Assembly: GCA_051252515.1 (NCBI GenBank)
Contig: JBPOFS010000005.1
Coordinates: 124,001-188,000, forward strand
Origin: UBA5078 sp051252515
Lineage (GTDB): Bacteria > Pseudomonadota > Gammaproteobacteria > Pseudomonadales > Pseudohongiellaceae
DNA length: 64,000 nt
Direction: 5' to 3'
Below the pieces are notes generated by a model, which had not been told where the DNA came from, searched no databases, and saw nothing but the letters and a program-made list of their open reading frames with translations. Numbering within the stretch: the stretch's first letter is position 1; the number at the start of each line of letters is the position of its first letter. The position numbers and the translations under genes are program-made. Below are positions 38,001 to 45,924 of this stretch, one piece after another.

Positions 38001-38503
38001 ATGAAGCCGTTAAAGCCATTCGCGAAGGACGCACTCCAAATAGTGATGCCGCCTTGCAGAATAACTCCGAGGTGAACCTGCGCATCCCTGCCCTCATCCC
38101 TGAGGACTATCTGCCCGACGTCCATATACGCCTTATTATGTATAAACGCATCGCAGGGGCTAAAGACGATGAGGAATTAAGAGAGCTACAAGTGGAGATG
38201 ATCGACCGCTTCGGCCTATTGCCCATACAGATAAAATTGCTGTTCCGTGTCACCGCCTTGCGACTACGCGCGCAAAGCCTTGGCATCAGCAAAATTGACG
38301 CCAGTGCCGTAACGGGGAAACTGTCGTTTGCGCAGCAAACGAAGGTGGACCCTCGCACCATTGTGCAACTCGTGCAGCAGCACTCGAAAGTCTATAAACT
38401 AACTGGACCAACGCAGTTACAGTTTACCCATAATGCCAGCAGTGCTGATGCGAAGTTAATGTTTATAGAAGACATGCTCCACAAGCTTGCACCAAGCACC
38501 TAA
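35054..38503 (+). CDS. mfd: Transcription-repair coupling factor
   Basis: Helicase-like translocase that removes stalled RNA polymerase at DNA lesions and recruits UvrA. In order: UvrB-homology N-terminal modules; the RNA-polymerase interaction domain (VHIEHGVGRYRGL, about 490-500); the translocase with Walker A GDVGFGKTE (about 632-640) and Walker B DEEH (about 732); then the TRG motif region and C-terminal regulatory domain. Length of 1149 is normal. Divergent from gap, as in Pseudomonas. Confidence 0.97.
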   Translation: MPTIDLFSPELPNTAGDLRRWAGLHGSSKSLAVATIAQQHAGPVVLITANTEEADAIRRELGFFNGKQDPIHTLPDWETLPYDNFSAHQDIVSDRLHTLYHLPHLKRGILILPLTSLMHRLSPKEYVQGNSLMLKIGAQFDPDAMRHSLLSAGYQGVDAVHEHGEFALRGSIMDIFPMGSQMPYRVDLFDNEIESLRTFDPESQRSLDKVNEVQLLPGKEYPMNEAGISLFRSHFRNRFDIDLRQCSVYQDVSQGLHSAGIEYYLPLFFESLQTVFDYLPENTLVLRSGDLEASGLRFWNDIKNRYEDRRHDRQRPILEPRELFLSPDEAFARLRDYPNIELYADSNGQKAQQLAISPPPDLNAGVQQTPLLALQALLKANTSSRILFCAETAGRRESMLELLKSINISPESVATWHAFAQGKQHLGITIAPIDRGLWLDEPSLLLITETQLFGQRVAQRRRRRRTQDNTEFLIRNLNELHLGAAVVHIEHGVGRYRGLQTLNIEDQETEFLTLEYAREAKLYVPVYSLHLISRYGGSEPELAPLNNLGNDQWQKAKKKAAEKIKDVAAELLDIYARREARQGFQYDCENIDFAHFSASFPFEETADQQDAIASVVTDMSSKRAMDRLVCGDVGFGKTEVAMRAAFIAVQNHKQVAILVPTTLLAQQHFESFRDRFADWPVSVDLISRFRSPKQVQDTLDRIKSGKVDIVVGTHKLLQNTIEYKDLGLLIIDEEHRFGVQQKEKLKSIRSDVDILTLTATPIPRTLNMAMSGVRDLSLIVTPPAKRLSVKTFVRESQDALIKEAVLRELLRGGQVFYLHNEVKTITKTAEHLSELIPEARVCIAHGQLPERELEQIMADFYHKRYNILVCSTIIETGIDIPSANTIIMDRADKLGLAQMHQLRGRVGRSHHQAYAYLLTPSKNNMTADALKRIEAISMASTLGAGFTLASHDLEIRGAGEILGDEQTGHIQKIGFTLYTDMLDEAVKAIREGRTPNSDAALQNNSEVNLRIPALIPEDYLPDVHIRLIMYKRIAGAKDDEELRELQVEMIDRFGLLPIQIKLLFRVTALRLRAQSLGISKIDASAVTGKLSFAQQTKVDPRTIVQLVQQHSKVYKLTGPTQLQFTHNASSADAKLMFIEDMLHKLAPST

Positions 38504-38529
38504 ACTGCCAGTGACTCTGATGATTACTT

Positions 38530-39483
38530 ATGCGCGAATCTGAACTTATGAAGTTTGTACAATCCAAGATCACCCAGGTGCAACGTTTCTGCGGACTCAT
38601 CGTGTGTAGCGCTGTTTTGCTGCCCGGCATTGCTGTCGCGCAAAATAGCAGCGCTGATAATTGGTTTCAGATCGAAGTGACGCTCTTCACCTTTGAAGAC
38701 GCCAATCTTGCAGTAGAGAACTGGCCAGCAGACAAATTGAGCATTGGATTTCCTGAGCGGCTTCGTCAACTCAAGCAGCTAAGTGACATCTTACAACTGT
38801 CCAAATGGAGCACGCCGGAAGCAATACCCGACACAATAGAAACAATCGCTATCAGCACTGAGCCATTGGAATTGCCAGTATTGGATTTTGGCCCAGCCCC
38901 TTACGCCCCAAAAGAGTCCTTGTTTCAACTCCCAGATTTAGAGCGTGATGCCCTGTTCATGCTTCCACCTGATGATCAAGATTTCATAGGCACTAATCGA
39001 GCACTAAGCCAGTCGGCCGATCAACGCATCGTCTATCACGCCGCTTGGCGACAACTACTAACGCGACGAGCGAGCGCTAATGCCATCGCGATCATGGGCG
39101 GTCGACGCTTCCAAGATCGCCGCGAAGTCGAAGGCAGCTTGAATTTTTACCTAACCGGAAATGCGGATCGAGTGATATTGGAGAGCAATCTTTGGCTTAA
39201 TAACTTCGCGACGCAGCCCTCTGAGCAAGAGCAATGGACACTCCCCGTTCTTCCGGAAATGCTAGTACAGGCACCACTTGACGCAAACCAAGCGAGCACT
39301 CAGTACTTCGTCAATCGCATCATTGCGTTTCAGCAGAATCGTGACATTCGTGCAGACGAGTTTCATTACTTGGATAACCCCGCCATGGGCATGCTAGTGC
39401 AGGTCACCCCTTACGAGGTCCCTCCACTGCCATTGCCACCACTAGAACTGCCCTCAGCAGACGCGGCCATCCCTGTTCAGTAA
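38530..39483 (+). CDS. CsiV family protein
   Basis: Protein of 317 residues with a signal peptide ending near AVA-Q (about residue 37) and then the family's opening NWFQIEVTLFTFED. CsiV proteins act in the periplasm; in Acinetobacter CsiV is needed for chlorhexidine resistance-linked peptidoglycan functions, but the general role is unclear. It lies 26 nt after mfd, the usual place. Start may be 38530 or the ATG at 38548; neither has a strong Shine-Dalgarno. Its stop abuts that of the convergent gene. Confidence 0.82.
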   Translation: MRESELMKFVQSKITQVQRFCGLIVCSAVLLPGIAVAQNSSADNWFQIEVTLFTFEDANLAVENWPADKLSIGFPERLRQLKQLSDILQLSKWSTPEAIPDTIETIAISTEPLELPVLDFGPAPYAPKESLFQLPDLERDALFMLPPDDQDFIGTNRALSQSADQRIVYHAAWRQLLTRRASANAIAIMGGRRFQDRREVEGSLNFYLTGNADRVILESNLWLNNFATQPSEQEQWTLPVLPEMLVQAPLDANQASTQYFVNRIIAFQQNRDIRADEFHYLDNPAMGMLVQVTPYEVPPLPLPPLELPSADAAIPVQ

Positions 39484-40215
39484 TTATTCGTAATTGGCGA
39501 TTGCCGTACACAGGACGCGGACGGCTTCGTCCATGCCCGTATTAAGCACTTTCCCAATGGCCTCCATCGTAATCGGCTCCTCTGTTAGCCCAGCAGCCCA
39601 ATTAACAGACAACGCCAGACACGCGTACGCCATGTTTAACTCTCGCGCTAAGGCCGCCTCGGGCATTCCTGTCATACCGATCATATCGCAGCCATCTCTG
39701 AGCAAGCGTTGCACCTCAGCCGCACTTTCTAATCTTGGCCCTTGTGTACAGCCATAAACCCCTTCAGGCCATATAGGCGTTGCCCCAGCACTAGCGATCA
39801 ATAAGCCACGCAGCGCTTCATCATAAGGCTCTGTGAAATCAATATGAGTCACATCGTCCAGATCTTCTGCGAAGAAGGTGTGCTCTCTTCCCCATGTGTA
39901 ATCGATAATCTGATTCGGGACAGCAAGCCTCCCAGGCCCTGCCTCTTTGTGAATTCCGCCAACAGCGTTAATCCCGATAATTGCCGAAACCCCTATCGAT
40001 TGCAGTGCCCAGAGATTAGCGCGGTAGTTGATCTTATGGGGCGGAACCTTATGCCCACGACCATGTCGAGGCAGAAAAGCCACTTCTTTGCCCTCAAACG
40101 AGCCAATGACAAGCTGCACGTCTTGCTGGGAATAAGGTGTTGAGACTTGGCGTATATATAAATCATTTAAAAATTGCGGTTCTGTTAACCCCGTACCACC
40201 AATTACAGCAATCAT
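39484..40215 (-). CDS. S-methyl-5'-thioinosine phosphorylase
   Basis: Nucleoside phosphorylase of the MTAP family. The phosphate-binding GGTGL is near the N-terminus, followed by PRHGRGH and GGIHKEAGPG; the C-terminal MTGMPEAALARELNMAY holds the ribose/base-binding Met and Glu. In P. aeruginosa the gene at this place beside mfd and csiV (PA3004) was shown to use methylthioinosine in methionine salvage, so I follow that assignment. Plain methylthioadenosine phosphorylase is the alternative. Confidence 0.88.
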   Translation of the reverse strand: MIAVIGGTGLTEPQFLNDLYIRQVSTPYSQQDVQLVIGSFEGKEVAFLPRHGRGHKVPPHKINYRANLWALQSIGVSAIIGINAVGGIHKEAGPGRLAVPNQIIDYTWGREHTFFAEDLDDVTHIDFTEPYDEALRGLLIASAGATPIWPEGVYGCTQGPRLESAAEVQRLLRDGCDMIGMTGMPEAALARELNMAYACLALSVNWAAGLTEEPITMEAIGKVLNTGMDEAVRVLCTAIANYE

Positions 40216-40321
40216 GCTCTTTTCCTTTGTGCATCTGTTATTCTTCGAATTATACCCGTTGCAGAACCTCCCATGTAGCTTATAGTCTGCGACAATGTGA
40301 GATTGAAGCCTCTATAGGACA

Positions 40322-41452
40322 GTGGATTTGAGCAGAAACACCCCACATCAAGACCGCGGCCGCGTCATTACTATTAGTAGTGGTAAAGGCGGAGTTGGTA
40401 AAACTAATATTAGCGTGAACCTTGCGATCTCCCTCGTTAGCAAAGGCAGGAGCGTGTGTGTATTTGATGCCGACACCAGCCTAGCCAACGTAAATATTCT
40501 GCTAAACCTCACTCCTGAGTTCACGCTCGAGCAAGTGCTGGATGGCACTAAGAAAATTGATGAGATACTACTGCAAGGGCCCGGTGGCATCTATATTGTC
40601 CCAGCAGCCTCAGGCATTGCAGAGTTCGCTAGCCTCAACATTACCCAGCAAAAAACACTTTTGCAGGCCCTGAGCACCCTAGAGCAACGCTTTGATTACC
40701 TCATTATCGACACGGCTGCCGGGATTAGCGAAAACGTCACTACCTTTTTACAGGCCACCGAACACAATGTATTAGTGGTAACCCCAGAGCCTACGTCTTT
40801 GACGGACGCCTTTGCCTTAATGAAAGTCATGCGGCAAAAACAATGTGAAAGTAAGATCCATGTACTCACCAATATGGTCGACAATTATCTCAACAGTGTG
40901 GATATTTATAAACGACTGTCCGGCGCCTCTGTGCGATACCTCAATACAGACATTGAATATTTAGGATATGTGCCAAGAGATGAACACTTGCGCCTTTCTG
41001 TGCAGAAACAAATCCCAGTGACTATTGGTTACCCAGGCTCCCAAGCTAGCTATCGCTTTGCCGCACTGGCCGACAGCATTGAGAACATTTACCGCGCCCA
41101 ACCTACACGGCGCTCCTTCAGTTTATTTTGGCGCAAATTGTTCCTCAACCGCTTGAAGAAGAGCCCAGGCACAATTTCGGTACCCGCTTCAAAAGACACA
41201 CCCGTTGCAAGCGCTGACACCGACACTTCAAACCGCGCTCGCTTCCCCAAACTCGTCATCATGAAACTGCAGCAAAGTATGGTGCAATTAGTAAAATCAA
41301 AAACCTTGTCGACAAAAAATATGAAAAACCTTTTGGCCTCTTTAATTCGACAAGTTGATCGTTATTATCCCGAGATCGATATGAGTGATCTACAACGCCC
41401 AGAGAATACGAAAACCACTACGGAAAAAAAGCATGTTGAACGCGTTGATTGA
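40322..41452 (+). CDS. MinD/ParA-like ATPase with C-terminal extension
   Basis: Deviant Walker A ATPase of the MinD/FleN type. KGGVGKT is at residues 22-28, the switch I region has DADTSLANVN, and Walker B has LIIDTAAGIS. After the ATPase core (to about 262) comes a segment SFSLFWRKLFLNRLKK (about 269-284) that looks amphipathic, like the membrane-targeting tail of MinD, and then about 90 more residues not found in MinD. The start is GTG at 40322 or, with AGGA 8 nt upstream, TTG at 40328. The usual min or flagellar partners are absent; it overlaps the next gene. Target unknown. Confidence 0.85.
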   Translation: MDLSRNTPHQDRGRVITISSGKGGVGKTNISVNLAISLVSKGRSVCVFDADTSLANVNILLNLTPEFTLEQVLDGTKKIDEILLQGPGGIYIVPAASGIAEFASLNITQQKTLLQALSTLEQRFDYLIIDTAAGISENVTTFLQATEHNVLVVTPEPTSLTDAFALMKVMRQKQCESKIHVLTNMVDNYLNSVDIYKRLSGASVRYLNTDIEYLGYVPRDEHLRLSVQKQIPVTIGYPGSQASYRFAALADSIENIYRAQPTRRSFSLFWRKLFLNRLKKSPGTISVPASKDTPVASADTDTSNRARFPKLVIMKLQQSMVQLVKSKTLSTKNMKNLLASLIRQVDRYYPEIDMSDLQRPENTKTTTEKKHVERVD

Positions 41453-41681
41453 GGCTTATCAAAGTCGATTGAAGAGTTATCATTTTCTGGTCGACAAAGT
41501 AGAACGAGAATTGGATGAGGCAAAAGAACCAAAGTTTATTCAATTTTGTGATTGTGAAAGTAAAAGGCTGCGTGATCTAATTCAATTGAACAAACAAATT
41601 CTTGCCGATTTAAATGCGTTGCAAGAAGATCAAGAGAAAAACTCTCGATTACTTACTCAAGATAAGAAACCAGCACTATAA
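41433..41681 (+). CDS. Small coiled-coil protein of unknown function
   Basis: Protein of 82 residues, almost wholly helical, with heptad-like spacing (AYQSRLKSYHFLVDKVEREL and LIQLNKQILADLNAL). Highly charged, one Cys pair (FCDC). I recognise no family. The chosen ATG at 41433 lies 20 nt inside the end of the MinD-like gene; the frame could open 16 codons earlier. The overlap implies co-translation, so it may be an accessory partner of that ATPase. Followed 16 nt later by the FkbM gene. Confidence 0.65.
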   Translation: MLNALIEAYQSRLKSYHFLVDKVERELDEAKEPKFIQFCDCESKRLRDLIQLNKQILADLNALQEDQEKNSRLLTQDKKPAL

Positions 41682-41697
41682 AACAGGACGCTAAACC

Positions 41698-42642
41698 GTG
41701 AGCTTCAGTTACCAATTTTATCGATTTGTTTGGGACAAACATCTTGTCCCGTCCCGTTTTACCCGCTCCGTTTATAAACGCCTGAGTAAACTAGGACCAG
41801 CGCCTGATTCGCCTTTTGTGCAAGACTTTTACGGTCTTCAGTATTACGGCAACCTCACTAACAATATCGACTTTAATATTTATTTCTACGGCGCGTTTGA
41901 AAAACCCTTGCTGCACTTTTTACGCGACACACTCTCTCGCCTAAACAAAGACAAAGCCATATTCGTCGATATCGGTGCCAATGTGGGGCAGCACTCACTT
42001 TTCATGGCCGCGCACGGGGCCCAAGTACACTCGTTCGAGCCCTTTGATCGGGTTAGAAATCAGTTACTAATGCAGATAGAAAAAAACGCACTGACCTCCA
42101 TTACCGTTCACCCCTTTGGCTTAAGCAATGAAAACACACGCCTGCCCTTTTTTGCGCCTACTGGAAACAATGTGGGCATTGGCTCATTTGACTCTAGCAC
42201 CACAAGCAAGGGCAATGTCAGCATAGGCGAATTGGAGTTGGTCAAAGGCGATGATTATCTCGCCGCACAAGCCATTACCACTATCGACATAATGAAAATG
42301 GATGTGGAAGGTTTCGAAAAATTCGCAATAGAAGGTTTACAGAAAAGCATTAGTGATACTCGCCCCATCATCGTGTGCGAGATCACCTATGGGCAATCAC
42401 TTTCTTTTGAGTCTCTTGAGCAACTAGAAAACGCCTTGCCCGAAAACTATAAACTCTTCACGTTTAACAAACGTAAAGCTGACGGCAGCAAAGATCGCCG
42501 TCGCGATGCACTAAGTCGACACAGTGGCGACTATAGCATCATCGCTTTGACGCAATTCCTATCCAGTGGGCAAGACGATGTCATCGCCTGCCCCACCGAA
42601 AAGTGTGATTTATTACCGATGCATAATATCGATCGACCATAA
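41698..42642 (+). CDS. FkbM family methyltransferase
   Basis: SAM-dependent methyltransferase of 314 residues. The SAM-binding motif FVDIGANVGQHSLF is at about 89-102, followed by the acidic loop VHSFEPFDRV; the family segment DIMKMDVEGFEKFAIEG lies near 198-215. FkbM enzymes methylate sugars or small molecules, often on surface polysaccharides or lipids. The start is GTG with AGGA 9 nt upstream. Third gene of the MinD-like/coiled-coil/FkbM set; its stop abuts that of phoD. Substrate unknown. Confidence 0.88.
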   Translation: MSFSYQFYRFVWDKHLVPSRFTRSVYKRLSKLGPAPDSPFVQDFYGLQYYGNLTNNIDFNIYFYGAFEKPLLHFLRDTLSRLNKDKAIFVDIGANVGQHSLFMAAHGAQVHSFEPFDRVRNQLLMQIEKNALTSITVHPFGLSNENTRLPFFAPTGNNVGIGSFDSSTTSKGNVSIGELELVKGDDYLAAQAITTIDIMKMDVEGFEKFAIEGLQKSISDTRPIIVCEITYGQSLSFESLEQLENALPENYKLFTFNKRKADGSKDRRRDALSRHSGDYSIIALTQFLSSGQDDVIACPTEKCDLLPMHNIDRP

Positions 42643-44271
42643 TTAGGCTTTAATCTGGTGCTCCCCGGCATAAGTTTCTAGGCGAGCGCCAGCGATAAGT
42701 TCGTACTCTGGTTCAATGATAGATGAGACGAACAACCAACTCGCCACTGTTTTCTCTTCGCTAATTTCTAGTTCAACCCAACCACGCCCATTCGCTTTCA
42801 TATACTTCAATTCCGGACTTGCGGCTAATGTCGCCGCCTCTACTCTCTCATCGGGAAGAGGAAGAAAATTTTCGAACCCCGGGGATGTCACACTGGGCGT
42901 CCCAAACTCTACGGCAATAGCCTCACCAGCTTGATTACGAAGGTCAAAGGCCCATGAACTATGGGTATCACCAGCAAGCACTACCACATTGTTCGCGTAG
43001 GATTTAATGGCTGAAAAGACTCGGTCACGGTTTGCTGGATAGCCATCCCACGCATCCAAATTAAAAGGAAGCCCTTGCCGCGATCGGCTCCGTAATACTC
43101 CATAACGCCCATTGCTAATGGATTGTTGTTGCTCAATGGCAAATTCGTGGTCTTCAAAATGCGGTACATTCAACTTTCCCATCAGCAATTGTTGCCCTAA
43201 TAATTGCCACTGGATACCGGCCTCTTTGGATTGTCGCAATTGAGACTCCAGCCATTGCTCCTGCGCCTCTCCCATAATGCTGCGTTTTTCATCGGCTAAT
43301 TTGCTGCGCAATGTGTCGATTCCCATTTCGTGAGTCAACTGTTCATCACGACCAATAAGGCGCGTATCCATCATTATCAAAGACGCCAAGTTACCAAAAT
43401 TGAAACTACGATATATGACGCCTTCTTCAACACTGCTTTGCTCACGAATCGGTAACCATTCATAAAAGGCTTTGATGGCGGCCAGTCGACGAAGTCCAAA
43501 CTCTCCCTCACCTTCATTGTGATTCTGCGCACCTGTTTTCCAAGTATTATTGGCAATCTCATGGTCGTCCCACACGCATATAAAGGGATGCGCTTGATGT
43601 ACCGCTTGTAAGTCAGCATCTGTGCGATATAAACCGTAACGCATTCGGTAGTCTTCTATTGAAACAATCTCGTGAACAGGTTGTACGTCACGACCCTTAC
43701 CTTGCATTAACGGATTCGCATAACCACCCAAGGCATACTCATAGATGTAATCGCCTAAGTGCAGCACCACATCGTAATCACGTTGGGAAACTTCGCGGTA
43801 CACATTGAAATAGCCTTGCGGATAATTCGAACAAGACAACACTGCCATGCGCAAGGCCTCCACGCCGGCCTCGGGCAAAGTGCGAGTACGCCCGACAATG
43901 CTGTGTACCCCTTCACAGATAAATCGGTAATAGTATTGGGATCCCGCTGACAAACCGGTAGCATCAACTTTCACCGTATAGTCTCTTTCTGGACCAGTGT
44001 CTGCATCACCTGATGTGACCACTTGCTGAAAGTTCTCATCCCGCGCTACCTGCCACTGCACTCGCGCTAACTCAGGGGTTCCATTACCAGGTAGAACGCG
44101 AGTCCAAAGGATCACGCGGTCTTGCAACGGGTCTCCGCTCGCCACTCCGTGTGTGAAATGCGCGGCTGCTGCCGCCAACAGTGGATAACCACGCAGAGCA
44201 AGCACGCCCAATGTTAAAGTTGTGGCACCTAAAAAGCGTCTACGTGGAATGTTCGGCGTGGACTTGGTCAT
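42643..44271 (-). CDS. phoD: PhoD-like alkaline phosphatase, Tat-exported
   Basis: Secreted phosphodiesterase/phosphatase. A Tat signal with the twin-arginine motif PRRRFLG (about residues 9-15) and a hydrophobic stretch lead to the ATHFTHGVASGDP-like start of the PhoD domain (HFTHGVASGDPLQDRVILWT). Metal-site segments include HLGDYIYEYA, WDDHEIANNTW and VVLAGDTHSSW. I chose the ATG at 44271, with GGAG 7 nt upstream, giving 542 residues. Its upstream region carries inverted repeats and a Pho-box-like site. Probably scavenges phosphate from phosphoesters in the periplasm. Confidence 0.92.
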   Translation of the reverse strand: MTKSTPNIPRRRFLGATTLTLGVLALRGYPLLAAAAAHFTHGVASGDPLQDRVILWTRVLPGNGTPELARVQWQVARDENFQQVVTSGDADTGPERDYTVKVDATGLSAGSQYYYRFICEGVHSIVGRTRTLPEAGVEALRMAVLSCSNYPQGYFNVYREVSQRDYDVVLHLGDYIYEYALGGYANPLMQGKGRDVQPVHEIVSIEDYRMRYGLYRTDADLQAVHQAHPFICVWDDHEIANNTWKTGAQNHNEGEGEFGLRRLAAIKAFYEWLPIREQSSVEEGVIYRSFNFGNLASLIMMDTRLIGRDEQLTHEMGIDTLRSKLADEKRSIMGEAQEQWLESQLRQSKEAGIQWQLLGQQLLMGKLNVPHFEDHEFAIEQQQSISNGRYGVLRSRSRQGLPFNLDAWDGYPANRDRVFSAIKSYANNVVVLAGDTHSSWAFDLRNQAGEAIAVEFGTPSVTSPGFENFLPLPDERVEAATLAASPELKYMKANGRGWVELEISEEKTVASWLFVSSIIEPEYELIAGARLETYAGEHQIKA

Positions 44272-44285
44272 AACAAAGCTCCATG

Positions 44286-44324
44286 GGCTAACTAAAAAGA
44301 ACAATCAATATTGTTCGGTTAGCC
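44286..44324. promoter_or_regulatory. Nested inverted repeats upstream of phoD
   Basis: GGCTAAC pairs with GTTAGCC, and inside it GAACAAT pairs with ATTGTTC around CAAT: two nested perfect 7-nt arms, 15-53 nt before the phoD start. Next to it TAAGG-GG-CCTTA (44325-44336) is another palindrome. It may be an operator or a leader hairpin. It lies in the 352-nt region 44272-44623 between phoD and the ketoacyl synthase; a 71-codon frame there (44372-44587) shows no coding features. Confidence 0.5.
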
Positions 44325-44336
44325 TAAGGGGCCTTA

Positions 44337-44354
44337 ATGACAACTGTATGAATC
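44337..44354 (-). promoter_or_regulatory. Pho-box-like site upstream of phoD
   Basis: On the minus strand: GATTCAT-ACAG-TTGTCAT, two 7-nt half-sites 11 nt apart, compared with the PhoB consensus CTGTCAT-N4-CTGTCAT. The second half matches at 6 of 7 positions, the first only at 4. It is 66 nt before the phoD start. The -10 element after it is poor, as in activator-dependent promoters. A candidate only. Confidence 0.4.
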
Positions 44355-44623
44355 GCTCAACCTAAGTAACCATGTTGCGCCAATTGCACGCGAATCCCGT
44401 CGACTCAGATCTTTATGTTCATAGCGAGTCAGATTGCTTCTATTTCTTTTTCCATTATTTTTCTCCGACAACGAATAAGGATCTTCTATTAGTGTTACGA
44501 ACATTCGCTAGCGACTACCGTACTTGCCTTTTATGCAGTATCCTCAAGGAAAATATATCAAATCAAATGACTCGCAATAATGCTTGATTTGCATTGTCCG
44601 TGAGAGATCCAAAGGAGAGGCTT

Positions 44624-45718
44624 ATGCAGTATGCACAGATAACGGGGTGGGGTAAATGTGTGCCACCAGCAGTGCTGAGCAATGCAGATTTAGCCACCTT
44701 TATGGACACATCAGACAACTGGATCAGTTCTCGCACGGGTATCTATGAACGTCGTATCTGTCATGTGAATTTTTCCGACATGGCCATTGTGGCAGCCCAA
44801 CGCGCACTCGCCGCCGCCAATCTCGATGCCTCTGAGATTGATCTCATTTTACTGGGTAGCCTCACAATGGATTCGCTCTGCCCTAATACCGCGTCTATTG
44901 TGCAAAATGGTATCGGCGCTAAAAATGCGGCCTCTATTGATATCAACTCAGCTTGCACTGGGTTTCTCTATGGTTTGCACATTGCTACCAGCCTTATTAA
45001 AACTGGCGCACACAAGAAGGTCTTGGTCATTGGCGGCGAGTTCATAAGCCACTATATGAATTGGGCCCGTCGAGACGTGGCAGTGCTGTTCGGAGACGCT
45101 TGTGGTGCCGTTATCTTAGAGGCCAGCGACGAGCGAACAGGCCTCGTTGCCTCACGCATCGGTTGCGAGATGGACACCACTTCAGCCATCCAGATCACCA
45201 ACCTTGGCAGCGCCTACAGCCGTTTAGATGAAGACTTTCTCTACCTTGGTTGGAATTTCGAAGGGCAAGAGGTCTTTAAAAAGGCAATCAAAGCCATGGC
45301 ATTTGCCTGTGAAGATGTATTGAAGCAGGAAGGTCTAAAGATCGAAGACATCAATATCATGGTGCCCCACCAAGCCAATCAACGCATCCTTGATGCTCTC
45401 GCCAAACGACTGGGCATCCCTAGCGAAAAGGTGATGGTCAATGTGCACAAATACGGCAACACTTCAGCCGGAACAATCCCCGTTGCCTTAACCGAAGCGT
45501 TAGAAGAAAGCCGGATTAAACCTGGTGACTATGTGCTAATGGCAACATTCGGGGCAGGACTCACTTGGGGCGCGGGCCTTGTTAAATGGGGAGAACGAGT
45601 AACCCCTCTCGGATTAAGCGAAATCGACCTCCCCCCTTGCGAGCAGACGGGTTTAGAGATTCTGGCTCCGCACATTGAACGTTATCGTGCCAAAGCGGCG
45701 GCAGATGAAAGCGCCTAG
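44624..45718 (+). CDS. Beta-ketoacyl-ACP synthase III-like thiolase-fold enzyme
   Basis: FabH-type condensing enzyme of 364 residues, longer than FabH (about 317) because of a C-terminal tail after the core. The Cys-His-Asn triad is visible: Cys111 in NSACTGFLYGL, His in VPHQANQ and Asn in YGNTSAGTIP. RTGIYERR near residue 38 is also typical. The ATG at 44624 follows AAAGGAGAGG. It is not in a fatty acid gene cluster, so it may start branched or special chains, or serve in a separate pathway; OleA-type head-to-head condensation is less likely from the motifs. Confidence 0.85.
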   Translation: MQYAQITGWGKCVPPAVLSNADLATFMDTSDNWISSRTGIYERRICHVNFSDMAIVAAQRALAAANLDASEIDLILLGSLTMDSLCPNTASIVQNGIGAKNAASIDINSACTGFLYGLHIATSLIKTGAHKKVLVIGGEFISHYMNWARRDVAVLFGDACGAVILEASDERTGLVASRIGCEMDTTSAIQITNLGSAYSRLDEDFLYLGWNFEGQEVFKKAIKAMAFACEDVLKQEGLKIEDINIMVPHQANQRILDALAKRLGIPSEKVMVNVHKYGNTSAGTIPVALTEALEESRIKPGDYVLMATFGAGLTWGAGLVKWGERVTPLGLSEIDLPPCEQTGLEILAPHIERYRAKAAADESA

Positions 45719-45804
45719 TCGCACTGCTTAAAGCCAATAAATCGTTGCAAAAATCCTGTTGGATGTTAAGCTGCCTCGCCCAATTTTATCACCAAACCAT
45801 GGCT

Positions 45805-45821
45805 TGCCACTTTTTTTGCAA
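45805..45821 (+). promoter_or_regulatory. Weak sigma-54-like site upstream of cytochrome c gene
   Basis: TTGCCAC, then five bases, then TTGCA, in a T-rich stretch. Spacing fits the sigma-54 consensus, but the second G of the -24 GG is C, usually damaging. About 104 nt before the gene. Low confidence. Confidence 0.2.
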
Positions 45822-45848
45822 GGTTTGAGGTGCGATCTTGGTCATTTG

Positions 45849-45856
45849 TTACGTAA
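45849..45856. promoter_or_regulatory. TTACGTAA palindrome upstream of cytochrome c gene
   Basis: TTACGTAA preceded by GTCAT and followed by TTTAG, about 70 nt before the start of the cytochrome gene. A closely similar string occurs before the TonB receptor at 47456-47469, so the two genes may share a regulator. Confidence 0.35.
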
Positions 45857-45924
45857 TTTAGAGCATGCCTAACCCCAATGGCTTGCTCTTGCATTAAACC
45901 AGCGTTCACCTACCGGGAGTTGTT

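Noticed and set aside
44372..44587. A 71-codon plus-strand frame before the ketoacyl synthase
   Set aside because: No ribosome-binding site, unusual composition and no recognisable domain; the region looks regulatory.
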